Shown: piece after piece, positions 8,279-17,222 of the stretch
Numbering within the stretch: the first letter of the stretch is position 1
How the letters are laid out: each line of letters starts with the position of its first letter
Source: Pseudomonas crudilactis
GTDB lineage: Bacteria > Pseudomonadota > Gammaproteobacteria > Pseudomonadales > Pseudomonadaceae
DNA length: 64,000 nucleotides
Assembly (NCBI RefSeq): GCF_013433315.1
Contig: NZ_WXVV01000002.1
Coordinates: 62,001-126,000 of the forward strand
Direction of reading: 5' to 3'
The notes under the pieces: generated by a model
Database searches by the model: none
What the model saw: only the letters and a program-made list of their open reading frames with translations
Told to the model about the DNA's origin: nothing
Translations under genes and position numbers: made by a program

Positions 8279-9526
8279 ATGGACGCTTTTAACTACCGTG
8301 GCGGGGAGCTGTTCGCGGAAGGGGTGGCGCTGTCAGCCATCGCCGACCGTTTCGGCACGCCCACTTATGTCTACTCGCGCGCGCACATCGAAGCTCAGTA
8401 TCTGGCATTTGCCGATGCGCTGGCCGGCATGCCGCACCTGGTCTGCTTTGCGGTCAAGGCCAACTCCAACCTCGGCGTGCTGAATGTCCTGGCCCGCCTC
8501 GGCGCCGGTTTCGACATCGTTTCCCGTGGCGAGCTGGAACGCGTTCTCGCCGCTGGCGGCAGCCCGGACAAAATCGTCTTCTCCGGTGTCGGCAAGACCC
8601 GTGATGACATGCGTCGCGCGCTGGAAGTCGGCGTGCACTGCTTCAACGTCGAATCCACCGACGAGCTCGAGCGTCTGCAAGTGGTTGCCGCCGAGCTGGG
8701 CGTTCGTGCACCGGTATCGCTACGGGTGAACCCGGACGTCGATGCCGGCACTCACCCGTACATTTCCACCGGTCTCAAAGAGAACAAGTTCGGCATCGCT
8801 ATCGCCGACGCCGAAGACGTGTACGTGCGTGCCGCGCATCTGCCAAACCTGGAAGTAGTCGGTGTCGACTGCCACATCGGTTCGCAACTGACCACGCTGC
8901 CACCGTTCCTCGATGCCCTCGACCGTCTGCTGGATCTGGTCGATCGTCTCGGCGATTGCGGCATTCACCTGCGCCACATCGATCTCGGTGGTGGTTTGGG
9001 CGTGCGTTATCGCGATGAAGAGCCGCCATTGGCTGCCGACTACATCAAAGCGGTTCGCGAGCGTCTGAACGGTCGTGATCTGGCGCTGGTGTTCGAGCCT
9101 GGCCGTTTCATCGTTGCCAACGCCGGCGTGCTGCTGACGCAGGTCGAATACCTCAAGCACACCGAGCACAAAGATTTCGCCATTGTCGACGCGGCAATGA
9201 ACGACCTGATCCGCCCGGCGCTGTATCAGGCTTGGATGGACGTCACCGCGGTCAAACCGCGTGATTCCGCTGCGCGTAAATACGACATCGTCGGCCCGAT
9301 CTGCGAAACCGGCGACTTCCTCGCCAAGGATCGCGAATTGGCCCTGGCCGAAGGCGATCTGCTGGCCGTGCATTCGGCCGGTGCCTACGGTTTTGTGATG
9401 AGCTCCAACTACAACACCCGTGGCCGTGCCGCTGAAGTGTTGGTGGACGGTGATCAGGCTTTTGAAGTGCGCCGCCGCGAAACCGTGGCCGAGCTGTTTG
9501 CCGGCGAAAGCCTGCTGCCGGAGTAA
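8279..9526 (+). CDS. lysA: diaminopimelate decarboxylase
   Basis: 415 aa, PLP-dependent fold III enzyme making L-lysine from meso-diaminopimelate. The Schiff-base lysine is K60 in FAVKANSN; the HIGSQ motif, the glycine loop DLGGGLGVRY, the phosphate-binding FEPGRFIV and the substrate/dimer segments ICETGD and GAYGFVMSS are all present and in order. Start chosen at the ATG that follows lptM. dapF begins 3 bases after the stop, so translation is probably coupled. Substrate and product of the last two enzymes of the pathway are thus made together. Confidence 0.97.
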   Translation: MDAFNYRGGELFAEGVALSAIADRFGTPTYVYSRAHIEAQYLAFADALAGMPHLVCFAVKANSNLGVLNVLARLGAGFDIVSRGELERVLAAGGSPDKIVFSGVGKTRDDMRRALEVGVHCFNVESTDELERLQVVAAELGVRAPVSLRVNPDVDAGTHPYISTGLKENKFGIAIADAEDVYVRAAHLPNLEVVGVDCHIGSQLTTLPPFLDALDRLLDLVDRLGDCGIHLRHIDLGGGLGVRYRDEEPPLAADYIKAVRERLNGRDLALVFEPGRFIVANAGVLLTQVEYLKHTEHKDFAIVDAAMNDLIRPALYQAWMDVTAVKPRDSAARKYDIVGPICETGDFLAKDRELALAEGDLLAVHSAGAYGFVMSSNYNTRGRAAEVLVDGDQAFEVRRRETVAELFAGESLLPE

Positions 9527-9529
9527 CCC

Positions 9530-10360
9530 ATGCTGCTGCGTTTTACCAAAATGCACGGCTTGGGCAATGACTTCATGGTTCTCGACCTGGTCAGCCAGCA
9601 CGCGCATATTCAGCCAAAGCACGCCAAGCAATGGGGCGACCGCCACACTGGCATCGGTTTCGATCAATTGCTGATCGTCGAGGCGCCGAGCAACCCGGAC
9701 GTGGATTTCCGTTACCGGATCTTCAATTCCGATGGCTCGGAAGTCGAGCAGTGCGGCAACGGTGCGCGCTGCTTTGCGCGCTTCGTGCTCGACAAGCGTC
9801 TGACCGCCAAACGGCAGATTCGCGTCGAGACCAAGGGCGGCATTATCGAACTGGACGTGCGTAATGACGGCCAGATCGGCGTGAACATGGGCGCCCCGCG
9901 TCTGGTGCCGGCGGACATTCCGTTCGAAGCGCCGGCTCAGGCCAGCAGCTATCAGCTGGAAGTCGACGGCACCACGGTCGAACTGGCCGCCGTGTCGATG
10001 GGCAACCCACACGCCGTATTGCGCGTGCAGGACATCAACAGCGCGCCAGTGCATGAGCTCGGGCCGAAAATCGAACACCATCCGCGCTTCCCCGCGCGAG
10101 TGAACGTCGGTTTTCTCCAGGTCATCGACCGTAACCGTGCGCAATTGCGCGTGTGGGAACGTGGCGCCGGGGAAACCCAGGCCTGCGGCACCGGCGCGTG
10201 TGCAGCGGCTGTCGCTGCGATCAGCCGGGGGTGGATGGATTCGCCGCTATTGATCGACCTGCCCGGCGGGCGTCTGTCCATTGAGTGGGCAGGCCCTGGC
10301 CAACCGGTGCTGATGACCGGTCCGGCAGTGCGTGTATATGAAGGACAAGTACGTCTTTGA
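9530..10360 (+). CDS. dapF: diaminopimelate epimerase
   Basis: 276 aa, PLP-independent racemase converting LL- to meso-diaminopimelate for lysine and peptidoglycan. The two catalytic cysteines of the family are C75 ([10 protein letters not shown]) and C219 ([11 protein letters not shown]), one in each half of the pseudo-symmetric protein. The N-terminus [15 protein letters not shown] is diagnostic. Lies between lysA and the DUF484 gene in one operon. Confidence 0.97.
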   Translation: MLLRFTKMHGLGNDFMVLDLVSQHAHIQPKHAKQWGDRHTGIGFDQLLIVEAPSNPDVDFRYRIFNSDGSEVEQCGNGARCFARFVLDKRLTAKRQIRVETKGGIIELDVRNDGQIGVNMGAPRLVPADIPFEAPAQASSYQLEVDGTTVELAAVSMGNPHAVLRVQDINSAPVHELGPKIEHHPRFPARVNVGFLQVIDRNRAQLRVWERGAGETQACGTGACAAAVAAISRGWMDSPLLIDLPGGRLSIEWAGPGQPVLMTGPAVRVYEGQVRL

Positions 10361-10373
10361 GTGAGCAGAAATC

Positions 10374-11099
10374 ATGACCGATAAGCCTCAGGTACCCGCC
10401 CGACAGTCCGACGAATCAGCGTCCGAGAGCCTCGAGGCGGCAGCGGTTGCCGCGTACCTCGAGGCGCATCCGGACTTCTTCGTCGAGCACGAAGAACTGC
10501 TGCCCGCCCTGCGCATTCCGCACCAGCGTGGCGATACCGTTTCGCTGGTCGAGCGACAGATGACCATCCTCCGTGACCGCAACATCGAGATGCGTCATCG
10601 CCTCTCGCAATTGATGGACGTCGCCCGCGACAACGATCGCCTGTTCGACAAGACCCGTCGCCTGATCCTCGCCCTGATGGACGCCTCCAGCCTGGAAGAC
10701 GTGGTGATCAGCGTCGAAGACAGTCTGCGTCAAGACTTTCAGGTGCCTTTTGTCAGCCTGATCCTGCTCGGTGACAACCCGGCGCCGGTCGGTCGTTGGG
10801 TCAGCCACGCTGACGCGCAAGTCGCCATCGGCGGCCTGCTCACCGAAGGCAAAAGCGTCAGCGGCAGCCTGCGTGAGCATGAACTGGACTTCCTCTTCGG
10901 CGAAGAACAACGCAAGCAGATCGGCTCTACTGCCGTGGTCGCGGTCAGCCATCAAGGCATCCACGGCATTCTGGCGATCGCCAGCCGTGATCCGCAACAC
11001 TACAAGAGTTCGGTGGGTACGCTGTTCTTGAGCTACATCGCCGAAGTCATGGGCCGCGTGCTGCCACGGGTCAACAGCTCCCTGCGCTCGGTACGCTGA
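10374..11099 (+). CDS. DUF484 family protein (YigA-like, GAF-like fold)
   Basis: 241 aa. The N-terminal region has [27 protein letters not shown], the DUF484 signature, then a coiled coil ([31 protein letters not shown]), then a GAF-like domain from about residue 110. No catalytic residues can be named. It sits between dapF and xerC exactly as yigA does in enterics; the stop is 2 bases before the xerC ATG. Function unknown; a ligand-binding or regulatory role for the operon is only an inference. Confidence 0.88.
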   Translation: MTDKPQVPARQSDESASESLEAAAVAAYLEAHPDFFVEHEELLPALRIPHQRGDTVSLVERQMTILRDRNIEMRHRLSQLMDVARDNDRLFDKTRRLILALMDASSLEDVVISVEDSLRQDFQVPFVSLILLGDNPAPVGRWVSHADAQVAIGGLLTEGKSVSGSLREHELDFLFGEEQRKQIGSTAVVAVSHQGIHGILAIASRDPQHYKSSVGTLFLSYIAEVMGRVLPRVNSSLRSVR

Positions 11100-11101
11100 A
11101 C

Positions 11102-12001
11102 ATGGAACGACAACTGGACGCTTACTGCGAACACCTGCGCAGTGAGCGACAGGTGTCGCCGCACACGCTCTCGGCCTATCGTCGCGACCTCGATAAAGTC
11201 CTCGGCTGGTGCGTCAAACAGAACATCGGCAGTTGGGCGGCGCTGGATATTCAGCGCCTGCGCAGCCTGATCGCCCGTCTGCATGCGCAAGGGCAATCCT
11301 CACGCAGCCTCGCTCGTTTGCTGTCGGCGGTGCGTGGGCTCTATCACTATCTGAATCGCGAAGGTCTCTGCGACCATGATCCGGCTACCGGATTGGCGCC
11401 GCCGAAAGGCGAGCGTCGCCTGCCGAAAACCCTCGACACTGACCGTGCTCTGCAACTGCTTGAAGGTGCGGTCGAGGACGATTTTCTTGCGCGCAGGGAT
11501 CAGGCGATTCTGGAGTTGTTTTATTCATCTGGCTTGCGCTTGTCAGAGCTGACCGGGCTCAATCTTGATCAACTTGATCTGGCCGACGGCATGGTCCAGG
11601 TGCTCGGCAAGGGCAGCAAAACCCGTTTGCTGCCGGTGGGTAAAAAGGCCCGCGAAGCACTGGAGCAATGGCTGCCGCTGCGCGCGATGACCAACCCGGC
11701 GGACGACGCCGTGTTCGTCAGCCAGCAAGGTCGGCGCCTCGGCCCGCGAGCGATTCAGGTACGGGTCAAACTGGCCGGCGAGCGCGAACTGGGGCAGAAC
11801 CTGCACCCGCACATGCTGCGGCACTCTTTCGCCAGCCACTTGCTGGAATCCTCGCAAGATCTGCGCGCGGTGCAGGAATTGCTCGGCCATTCCGACATCA
11901 AGACCACGCAGATCTACACCCACCTGGACTTCCAGCACCTGGCGGCGGTCTACGACAGCGCCCACCCACGGGCCAAACGCATGAAAGGCGACGATTCATG
12001 A
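11102..12001 (+). CDS. xerC: tyrosine recombinase XerC
   Basis: 299 aa. With XerD it resolves chromosome dimers at dif. The N-terminal SAM-like core-binding domain ([17 protein letters not shown]) is followed by the catalytic domain with the full set: R146 (SGLRLSEL), K171/K173 region (LGKGSKTR), H237 and R240 ([12 protein letters not shown]), H263 ([10 protein letters not shown]) and nucleophile Y272 (IYTHLD). Also known as sss in Pseudomonas. Its stop overlaps the start of the next gene (ATGA). Confidence 0.97.
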   Translation: MERQLDAYCEHLRSERQVSPHTLSAYRRDLDKVLGWCVKQNIGSWAALDIQRLRSLIARLHAQGQSSRSLARLLSAVRGLYHYLNREGLCDHDPATGLAPPKGERRLPKTLDTDRALQLLEGAVEDDFLARRDQAILELFYSSGLRLSELTGLNLDQLDLADGMVQVLGKGSKTRLLPVGKKAREALEQWLPLRAMTNPADDAVFVSQQGRRLGPRAIQVRVKLAGERELGQNLHPHMLRHSFASHLLESSQDLRAVQELLGHSDIKTTQIYTHLDFQHLAAVYDSAHPRAKRMKGDDS

Positions 12002-12705
12002 GCATCCAGTTGATCACCTTCGACCTCGACGACACCCTGTGGGACACCGCGCCAGTGATAGTCAGCGCCGAAGCGGTATTGCGCGAATGGCTGAGCGAAC
12101 ATGCGCCGAATCTGGGCGCGGTGCCGGTGGAGCATTTGTGGGCGATTCGTGAGCGGGTGCTGGCCAATGAGCCGGGGCTCAAGCATCGGATCAGCGCGCT
12201 GCGTCGTCGGGTGTTGTTTCATGCAATGGAAGACGCCGGGTACGCCCATGGCGAAGCATCCGACTTGGCCGACAAGGGATTTGAAGTGTTCCTGCATGCG
12301 CGGCATCAGATCGAAGTGTTCCCTGAAGTCGAGCCAGTGCTGGAGATTCTCGCCAATCACTATGCGCTTGGCGTGGTCACCAATGGCAATGCCGATGTGC
12401 GTCGGCTGGGTCTGGCGGACTACTTCAAGTTTGCCTTGTGCGCGGAAGATATCGGCATCGCCAAACCGGATGCCCGGTTGTTTCATGAAGCGTTGCAGCG
12501 TGGTGGCGCCACCGCCGAAACCGCCGTGCACATCGGTGATCATCCGGGCGATGACATTGCCGGCGCGCAGCAGGCGGGGTTGCGGGCAATCTGGTTTAAC
12601 CCGGCGGGCAAAGTCTGGGAAGCGGATCGTCTGCCGGATGCTGAAATCCGCAGCCTCACTGATCTGCCCGCGCTACTCGCCCGCTGGAATGCCACCTCGA
12701 AATAA
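11998..12705 (+). CDS. HAD-superfamily phosphatase (YigB-like)
   Basis: 235 aa. HAD motif I FDLDDTLW with nucleophile D9 and acid/base D11, motif II VVTNGN, motif III lysine in [11 protein letters not shown], and motif [15 protein letters not shown]. The helical cap between motifs I and II is of subclass IA. In E. coli the gene at this place after xerC is yigB, a phosphatase acting on FMN and the riboflavin-pathway intermediate; the same activity is plausible here but not shown. It starts inside the xerC stop codon (4-base overlap) and ends the operon before a REP doublet. Confidence 0.9.
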   Translation: MSIQLITFDLDDTLWDTAPVIVSAEAVLREWLSEHAPNLGAVPVEHLWAIRERVLANEPGLKHRISALRRRVLFHAMEDAGYAHGEASDLADKGFEVFLHARHQIEVFPEVEPVLEILANHYALGVVTNGNADVRRLGLADYFKFALCAEDIGIAKPDARLFHEALQRGGATAETAVHIGDHPGDDIAGAQQAGLRAIWFNPAGKVWEADRLPDAEIRSLTDLPALLARWNATSK

Positions 12706-12716
12706 TCCACAAACCC

Positions 12717-12805
12717 TGTGGGAGCGAGCTTGCTCGCGAAAGCGTCAGGTCAGTCACTGCAATGCTGAATGACCTACCGCATTCGCGAGCAAGCTCGCTC
12801 CCACA
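12717..12805. repeat. REP doublet (GTGGGAGCGAGCTTGCTCGCGA type)
   Basis: Two inverted REP arms with the same core as at 3218, variable centre of about 45 bases, directly after the HAD gene and before a terminator. Confidence 0.9.
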
Positions 12806-12845
12806 AGGGAACTGCATTCACTTCAGCTCCTTTATTCCAGGCATG

Positions 12846-12874
12846 AAAAAGCCCGCAGCGACGGCGGGCTTTTT
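12846..12874. terminator. bidirectional terminator between HAD gene and sutA
   Basis: AAAAAGCCCGC / GCGGGCTTTTT stem with a 7-base loop; T-run on both strands, so it can close both the xerC-operon transcript (plus) and sutA (minus). Confidence 0.88.
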
Positions 12875-12894
12875 CAGCAAGCAAGCGACACGCC

Positions 12895-13221
12895 TCAGAT
12901 AGGGCGGCTGCCGTACTTGTTGTCCGGCTTCTTCGGAGGATCGGCGACCACATTGGCCTCCACTTCCTGAACCTTGCCGCCGCGCGACAGGAACTCTTCC
13001 ATGGCCTTGGCCAGGGCGTCGCGTTCCTTGTTCTTGGCTTCAATGCTCGGCAACTCGTCTACCGACACCGCAGCCTTGGCTTTGCCTTTGGCAGCCGGGG
13101 CCGGCGTATCGTCGCCACCATCGTCGTCAGCAACGTCTTCCGCTGCTGCTTCCAGACCTTCCTCGGCCTCGTCTTCGTCGCCTACTTCGAGGTCGTCGTT
13201 TTCCAGATCATCGTCGCTCAT
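12895..13221 (-). CDS. sutA: SutA, RNA polymerase-binding regulator of slow growth
   Basis: 108 aa. The first half is almost purely acidic (LENDDLEVGDEDEAEEGLEA, then DDDGGDD), with a PAPAAKGKAKAA linker; the second half contains the conserved helix EAKNKERDALAKAMEEFLSRGG and an ending DNKYGSRPI. This is the layout of P. aeruginosa SutA, which binds RNA polymerase and changes rRNA and other promoters in slow growth. Single gene with its own terminator at 12846. Confidence 0.85.
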   Translation of the reverse strand: MSDDDLENDDLEVGDEDEAEEGLEAAAEDVADDDGGDDTPAPAAKGKAKAAVSVDELPSIEAKNKERDALAKAMEEFLSRGGKVQEVEANVVADPPKKPDNKYGSRPI

Positions 13222-13323
13222 GTTCTACCTCATGACTTGCGAAAAGCAGATTAGTTATAGACCAGCTTTGGCAACTGTCGAAAGTCGCCGTTAAAAAATC
13301 AGTAACCATTGGTGACCAACGGT

Positions 13324-13749
13324 TTATGCCCCTTCACCGTGCAAGGTGGCGAGGACTTTTCGGGCACCGCCATGATCACGGTGCTCGCCCAGATAAACGC
13401 CTTGCCAGGTCCCCAGTGCCAGCCGACCTGCCGAAACCGGCAGACTGATCTGGCAACCAAGCACGCTGGCCTTGAAGTGCGCCGGGAGGTCGTCCAGGCC
13501 TTCGTCGTTATGCTCATAGCCGTCTGTTCCTTGTGGGATCAGACGATTGAAAAATCGTTCGAAGTCGCGACGGACCGCCGGATCGGCGTTCTCGTTGATG
13601 GTCAACGACGCCGAGGTATGCTGCAGCCACAAATGCAACAGACCGACCCGGCACGCCCTGAGTTCAGGCAGCCCGGCGAGTAACTCGTCCGTTACCAGAT
13701 GAAAGCCCCGGGGCCGTGCCCGCAGGGTTATCAGAGTCTGTTGCCACAT
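13324..13749 (-). CDS. YjbQ/UPF0047 family protein
   Basis: 141 aa starting [21 protein letters not shown]. The family signature [14 protein letters not shown] is at about residues 43-56; the terminal region has [16 protein letters not shown], with histidines that form the presumed active or metal site of the trimer. Databases call this family secondary thiamine-phosphate synthase from an E. coli suppressor effect; the physiological role is unsettled. The ATG at 13749 was preferred to an upstream ATG for the family start. Confidence 0.9.
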   Translation of the reverse strand: MWQQTLITLRARPRGFHLVTDELLAGLPELRACRVGLLHLWLQHTSASLTINENADPAVRRDFERFFNRLIPQGTDGYEHNDEGLDDLPAHFKASVLGCQISLPVSAGRLALGTWQGVYLGEHRDHGGARKVLATLHGEGA

Positions 13750-13920
13750 ACAGTTCTCCGCACGTTCGGGGCGCATTCTAGCGCGCTCTGGGAAAAAACA
13801 AAGGCCCTAATATTCGCTCAATGATGTAAGCCATTGGCCGGTGAAAAACCGCCGTCGTAAACACGACTAAAGGCGTACGAAAAATCCTTTCAGCCTGTCG
13901 CTTAATGACAAATCCTGGAC

Positions 13921-13953
13921 AAAAAAATGCCCGGCGAACCGGGCAATTTTTTT
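13921..13953 (-). terminator. terminator of glnK-amtB operon
   Basis: TGCCCGG / CCGGGCA stem with a 4-base loop, T7 on the minus-strand side (and A7 on the other, so it may work both ways). Lies 12 bases after the amtB stop. Confidence 0.9.
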
Positions 13954-13965
13954 CAGTGCGCGTAC

Positions 13966-15303
13966 TTACAGGTTGTAGCCGCGTTCGTTGTGTTGTGCCA
14001 GATCGAGGCCAACCGACTCTTCTTCCTCGGTCACACGCAGACCCATCACGGCGTCCAGGACCTTGAGGATGATGAAGGTGACGATCGCGGTGTAGATCAC
14101 CGTGAAGCCGACGCCTTTTACCTGAATCCAGACTTGCGCACCGATATCGGTGACGGTGCCGAAGCCACCCAGAGCCGGCGCAGCGAAAACACCGGTGAGG
14201 ATCGCGCCGAGGATACCGCCGATACCGTGTACGCCGAAGGCGTCCAGGGAATCGTCATAACCGAGTTTGCGTTTCAGGGTGGTGGCACAGAAGAAGCACA
14301 CCACGCCTGCGGCCAGACCGATCACCAGTGCACCCATCGGGCCCACGGTGCCGGCAGCTGGAGTAATCGCTACCAGACCGGCCACCACACCCGAAGCGAT
14401 ACCCAGTGCGCTTGGCTTGCCGTGGGTGACCCACTCGGCAAACATCCAGCCCAGCGCGGCAGCAGCGGTAGCGATCTGAGTGACCAGCATCGCCATGCCG
14501 GCGGTGCCGTTGGCCGCCGCAGCGGAACCGGCGTTGAAGCCGAACCAGCCAACCCACAGCATCGCCGCGCCCATCAGGGTGTAACCGAGGTTGTGCGGAG
14601 CCATCGGGGTGGTCGGGAAGCCTTTACGCTTGCCCAACACCAGGCAGCAGATCAGACCGGCCACACCGGCGTTGATGTGCACCACGGTGCCGCCCGCGAA
14701 GTCGAGCACGCCCCAGTCCCACATCAGGCCGCCGTTGCCGGACCAGACCATGTGCGCGATCGGCGCATAAACCAGGGTGAACCAGATGCCCATGAAGATC
14801 AGCATCGCGGAGAACTTCATCCGCTCGGCGAATGCACCGACGATCAGCGCTGGAGTGATGATCGCGAAGGTCATCTGGAAGGTGATGAACACCGCCTCAG
14901 GGAACAAAGCCGCTGGGCCGGTCAGGCTCGAAGGCGTGACACCGGCGAGGAACGCCTTGCCCATGCCACCGAAGAACGAGTTGAAGTTGACGACGCCCTG
15001 CTCCATGCCGGTGGTGTCGAACGCAATGCTGTAGCCATAAATGACCCACAGGATGCTGATCAGACCGGTAATGGCGAAGCACTGCATCATCACGGAAAGA
15101 ATGTTTTTCGAGCGAACCATGCCGCCGTAGAACAGCGCCAGGCCGGGGATGGTCATGAACAGCACGAGGGCTGTCGAGGTGAGCATCCAGGCGGTGTCGC
15201 CGGAATTGAGGACTGGGGCCGCCACTTCGTCTGCCGCCATTGCAAGGCTGGGCATTACGATGGACAACAGGGCTCCTAGCCCTGCGAATTTACGCAGAGT
15301 CAT
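13966..15303 (-). CDS. amtB: ammonium transporter AmtB
   Basis: 445 aa. Signal-like N-terminus MTLRKFAGLGALLSIVMPSL-AMA, then 11 membrane helices of the Amt/Rh fold. Recognisable segments are GLALFYGGMVRSKNILSVMM, the pore region GMEQG..NFNSFFGG, DFAGGTVVHINAGVAGL with the first pore histidine, and DAFGVHGIGGILGAI with the second. CAGGAGAAAACAAT precedes the ATG at 15303. It is the second gene of the glnK-amtB unit; GlnK plugs this channel when nitrogen is plentiful. Confidence 0.97.
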   Translation of the reverse strand: MTLRKFAGLGALLSIVMPSLAMAADEVAAPVLNSGDTAWMLTSTALVLFMTIPGLALFYGGMVRSKNILSVMMQCFAITGLISILWVIYGYSIAFDTTGMEQGVVNFNSFFGGMGKAFLAGVTPSSLTGPAALFPEAVFITFQMTFAIITPALIVGAFAERMKFSAMLIFMGIWFTLVYAPIAHMVWSGNGGLMWDWGVLDFAGGTVVHINAGVAGLICCLVLGKRKGFPTTPMAPHNLGYTLMGAAMLWVGWFGFNAGSAAAANGTAGMAMLVTQIATAAAALGWMFAEWVTHGKPSALGIASGVVAGLVAITPAAGTVGPMGALVIGLAAGVVCFFCATTLKRKLGYDDSLDAFGVHGIGGILGAILTGVFAAPALGGFGTVTDIGAQVWIQVKGVGFTVIYTAIVTFIILKVLDAVMGLRVTEEEESVGLDLAQHNERGYNL

Positions 15304-15340
15304 ATTGTTTTCTCCTGGGGCGTTGGGTTTGTGGCGGCGG

Positions 15341-15844
<504 letters not shown>

Positions 15845-15973
15845 TCACAGCGACTGCATCAGTGCATGGGTCGAAGGTGACTAAGCAGAAAGCTTGCCAT
15901 CTCGCCAAAAACCCCTGATTTCAATCCCTTGGCCGCTGCCGCAAGCCATCCCGTGCAAAAGCCCCTGCGGATA

Positions 15974-15990
15974 CGCACAACAACGGTGCG
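15974..15990. promoter_or_regulatory. candidate NtrC-binding site
   Basis: CGCACAACAACGGTGCG has the GCAC-N7-GTGC geometry of the NtrC consensus (TGCACC-N4-TGGTGCA). It lies about 225 bases upstream of the sigma-54-like box of glnK, far but usable for an enhancer. Only one site was seen. Confidence 0.45.
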
Positions 15991-16093
15991 TCGCCGTCCG
16001 TCCGCCTGCGCGAAAAGTGTGCATCCCTGACCACGAGATTGACTATAGACACTGCGTGATACACTGCCGGCCATTGTTTCCAGGACATCCACC

Positions 16094-16354
16094 ATGCTCG
16101 CGCCCAAAGACTTCCTCGACGCCCTGAGCGGCACCGCCTCCCGCCTGTTCAGCGGCGACACCCCGCTGCCGAAAGCCGAAATCGAAAGCCAGTTCAAGAT
16201 GCTGCTGCAGAGTGCCTTCAGCAAACTCGATCTGGTGAGCCGTGAAGAATTTGATAGTCAGATGGTTGTGTTGGCGCGTACTCGTGCCCGGCTTGAGAGC
16301 CTTGAAGCCAAGGTTGCCGAGATGGAAGCGAAGCTGACGCCGCCTGCTGAGTAA
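16094..16354 (+). CDS. ubiK: UbiK family ubiquinone-biosynthesis accessory factor (BMFP)
   Basis: 86 aa. The N-terminal amphipathic segment MLAPKDFLDALSGTASRLFS is followed by a C-terminal trimeric coiled coil (FDSQMVVLARTRARLESLEAKVAEMEAKL). This is the YqiC/BMFP layout; UbiK binds UbiJ and lipids and supports aerobic ubiquinone synthesis. Transcribed rightward in front of comM, but 1 kb separates them. Confidence 0.92.
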   Translation: MLAPKDFLDALSGTASRLFSGDTPLPKAEIESQFKMLLQSAFSKLDLVSREEFDSQMVVLARTRARLESLEAKVAEMEAKLTPPAE

Positions 16355-16458
16355 CACGCTGCTCTCCCCTGTGGGAGCTAGCCTGCTAGCGATTGAAGGT
16401 CGGCACGACCTTCCCGTTCTTGGCAAACATTCGAAGTATGTATGTCGAAAGGTCAATC

Positions 16459-16488
16459 AAACCGCTCCTGCCGAGACAGGAGCGGTTT
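16459..16488 (-). terminator. hairpin after the small peptide gene
   Basis: Twelve-base perfect arms AAACCGCTCCTG / CAGGAGCGGTTT with loop of 6. In minus-strand sense it lies 15 bases after the stop of the 33-aa peptide gene. The T-tail is poor (TTTGATTGACC), but a second perfect hairpin GAAGGTCG-GCA-CGACCTTC at 16395-16413 follows. Confidence 0.7.
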
Positions 16489-16503
16489 CCGTCAGCTCAA
16501 TCC

Positions 16504-16605
16504 TTACAACGAATTATTCCAACGGTCTCGCAGAATCTCGTACAGGCGAAAAGCCCATAACGCGATCCTGACGAGGCGCCACATATGTTTAAGAAACTTA
16601 GACAT
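16504..16605 (-). CDS. 33-residue amphipathic peptide, candidate type I toxin
   Basis: A small open frame with ATG at 16605 and TAA at 16504-16506. The peptide starts MSKFLKHMWRL, has the core VRIALWAFRLYEIL and ends RDRWNNSL. The core (residues 8-25) is hydrophobic with Arg at 10, 13 and 20, giving a basic, Trp-rich amphipathic or membrane-inserting helix like the TisB/ZorO/Ldr class of type I toxins. A perfect AAGGAGG stands 8 bases before the ATG but is buried in a hairpin (16608-16633). Further up the leader is a 21-base site complementary to a divergent small RNA. I know of no named family for it. An overlapping 119-codon frame covers the same DNA but has no ribosome site. Confidence 0.7.
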   Translation of the reverse strand: MSKFLKHMWRLVRIALWAFRLYEILRDRWNNSL

Positions 16606-16607
16606 AC

Positions 16608-16633
16608 TTTGGCCCTCCTTGCGTGGGGCCAAA
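16608..16633 (-). promoter_or_regulatory. Shine-Dalgarno-sequestering hairpin of the peptide mRNA
   Basis: In the minus-strand transcript TTTGGCCC pairs perfectly with GGGCCAAA; the loop CACGCAAGGA and the start of the 3' arm contain the AAGGAGG ribosome site. Such a structure keeps translation off until ribosomes use an upstream standby site, as known for tisB and zorO. Confidence 0.7.
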
Positions 16634-16675
16634 CCTCCGATGCACTTTCCGGCGTACGAACACCTTCGGGACTAC

Positions 16676-16696
16676 ACACGAGTGTGTCCGCCAAGG
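16676..16696 (-). promoter_or_regulatory. antisense target site in the peptide mRNA leader
   Basis: A 21-base stretch, 71 bases upstream of the peptide ATG, that is repeated on the plus strand at 16980-17000 with 20 of 21 identical bases. RNA made from 16980 rightward would therefore pair with the leader over 21 bp, the one difference being a G-U pair. The site itself can fold locally (CCGCC/GGCGG and ACACAC/GTGTGT). Confidence 0.7.
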
Positions 16697-16944
16697 CGGC
16701 CGGGTGTGGGCTCCCCAAGATCAGCACCGGCACGGGTCTCAAACCGTGTCGAGGAACATGAATTTTTTTCGCTCCCGGCCACACTTTGCGAACACTCGAT
16801 GAGTGGGCATCGTCACGGCGAATGGTATTCACTGTCCGGCCGTGGCATTTAAACAAGTTGTATCAAGTCGTTATCATGTACCGGCAAACCGATTTCGGTC
16901 CTTGAATCTTTTAATAGATTGATTGGCTAAAATTTCAATGATGC

Positions 16945-16971
16945 TTGCGCCACCGGTCAAATATGCATAAT
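16945..16971 (+). promoter_or_regulatory. candidate promoter of the divergent small RNA
   Basis: TTGCGC at 16945-16950 and CATAAT at 16966-16971 (5 of 6 match to the -10 consensus), spacing 15. A start near 16978 would put the 21-base antisense stretch at the very 5' end of the RNA. Confidence 0.5.
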
Positions 16972-16977
16972 CTCTGG

Positions 16978-17066
16978 GAACACGAGTGTGTCCGCTAAGG
17001 ATACGCAGGCCTTGGCCTCACCGAAGCCTGCATATAAAAAACCGCCTTCTCAAGGCGGTTTTTTTT
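16978..17066 (+). ncRNA. candidate small RNA antitoxin, about 89 nt
   Basis: Predicted layout: a single-stranded 5' tail carrying the antisense sequence (16980-17000), a stem-loop GCAGGC...GCCTGC (17005-17031), and a strong rho-independent terminator ending in T8 (17041-17066). Length and architecture match IstR-1 and OrzO, the small RNA antitoxins of tisB and zorO, which are also divergent from their toxin genes and also pair far upstream of the toxin start. No sequence similarity to those RNAs is claimed. Start point is inferred from the -10 box only. Confidence 0.65.
17041..17066 (+). terminator. terminator of the candidate antitoxin RNA
   Basis: ACCGCCTT-CTC-AAGGCGGT followed by T8. No protein gene precedes it on the plus strand for nearly 700 bases, so it must end a non-coding or very short transcript. 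Confidence 0.92.
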
Positions 17067-17104
17067 CGTCTCGATTTTCATGGGGCATGACCCATAATCC
17101 ACGT

Positions 17105-17222
17105 TTACCTCATGGAGCCCACTGCGAAGCATCCATGTGAAAGCACCGAACTATTTTGCGGAGTGCCTACGCCTGTGGAACCTGAGTACCGCAAAAAATG
17201 ACCGCCTAACAGGCGGTTTTTT
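17105..17222 (+). ncRNA. possible second small RNA before comM
   Basis: Another terminator (17201-17222) stands alone 135 bases after the first, again with no protein gene before it. A CATAAT hexamer at 17093-17098 could be its -10 box. The body contains TTTTGCGG...CCGCAAAA arms (around 17153-17196). A 29-codon ATG frame (17112-17201) has no ribosome site and probably is not translated. No pairing with the peptide mRNA was found by eye. Confidence 0.35.
17201..17222 (+). terminator. rho-independent terminator
   Basis: ACCGCCT-AAC-AGGCGGT followed by TTTTTT; loop of 3, clear T-tail on the plus strand. Confidence 0.88.

Noticed and set aside
8720..10144. 474-codon antisense frame across lysA-dapF
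   Set aside because: Spans two well-defined genes on the other strand; shadow.
16497..16856. 119-codon minus-strand frame overlapping the small peptide gene
   Set aside because: No ribosome site at its start, no domain, runs through the leader and hairpins of the peptide mRNA; the 33-codon frame explains the signals better. Conservation analysis could overturn this.
17112..17201. 29-codon frame in the second candidate sRNA
   Set aside because: No ribosome site; it ends inside the terminator stem.
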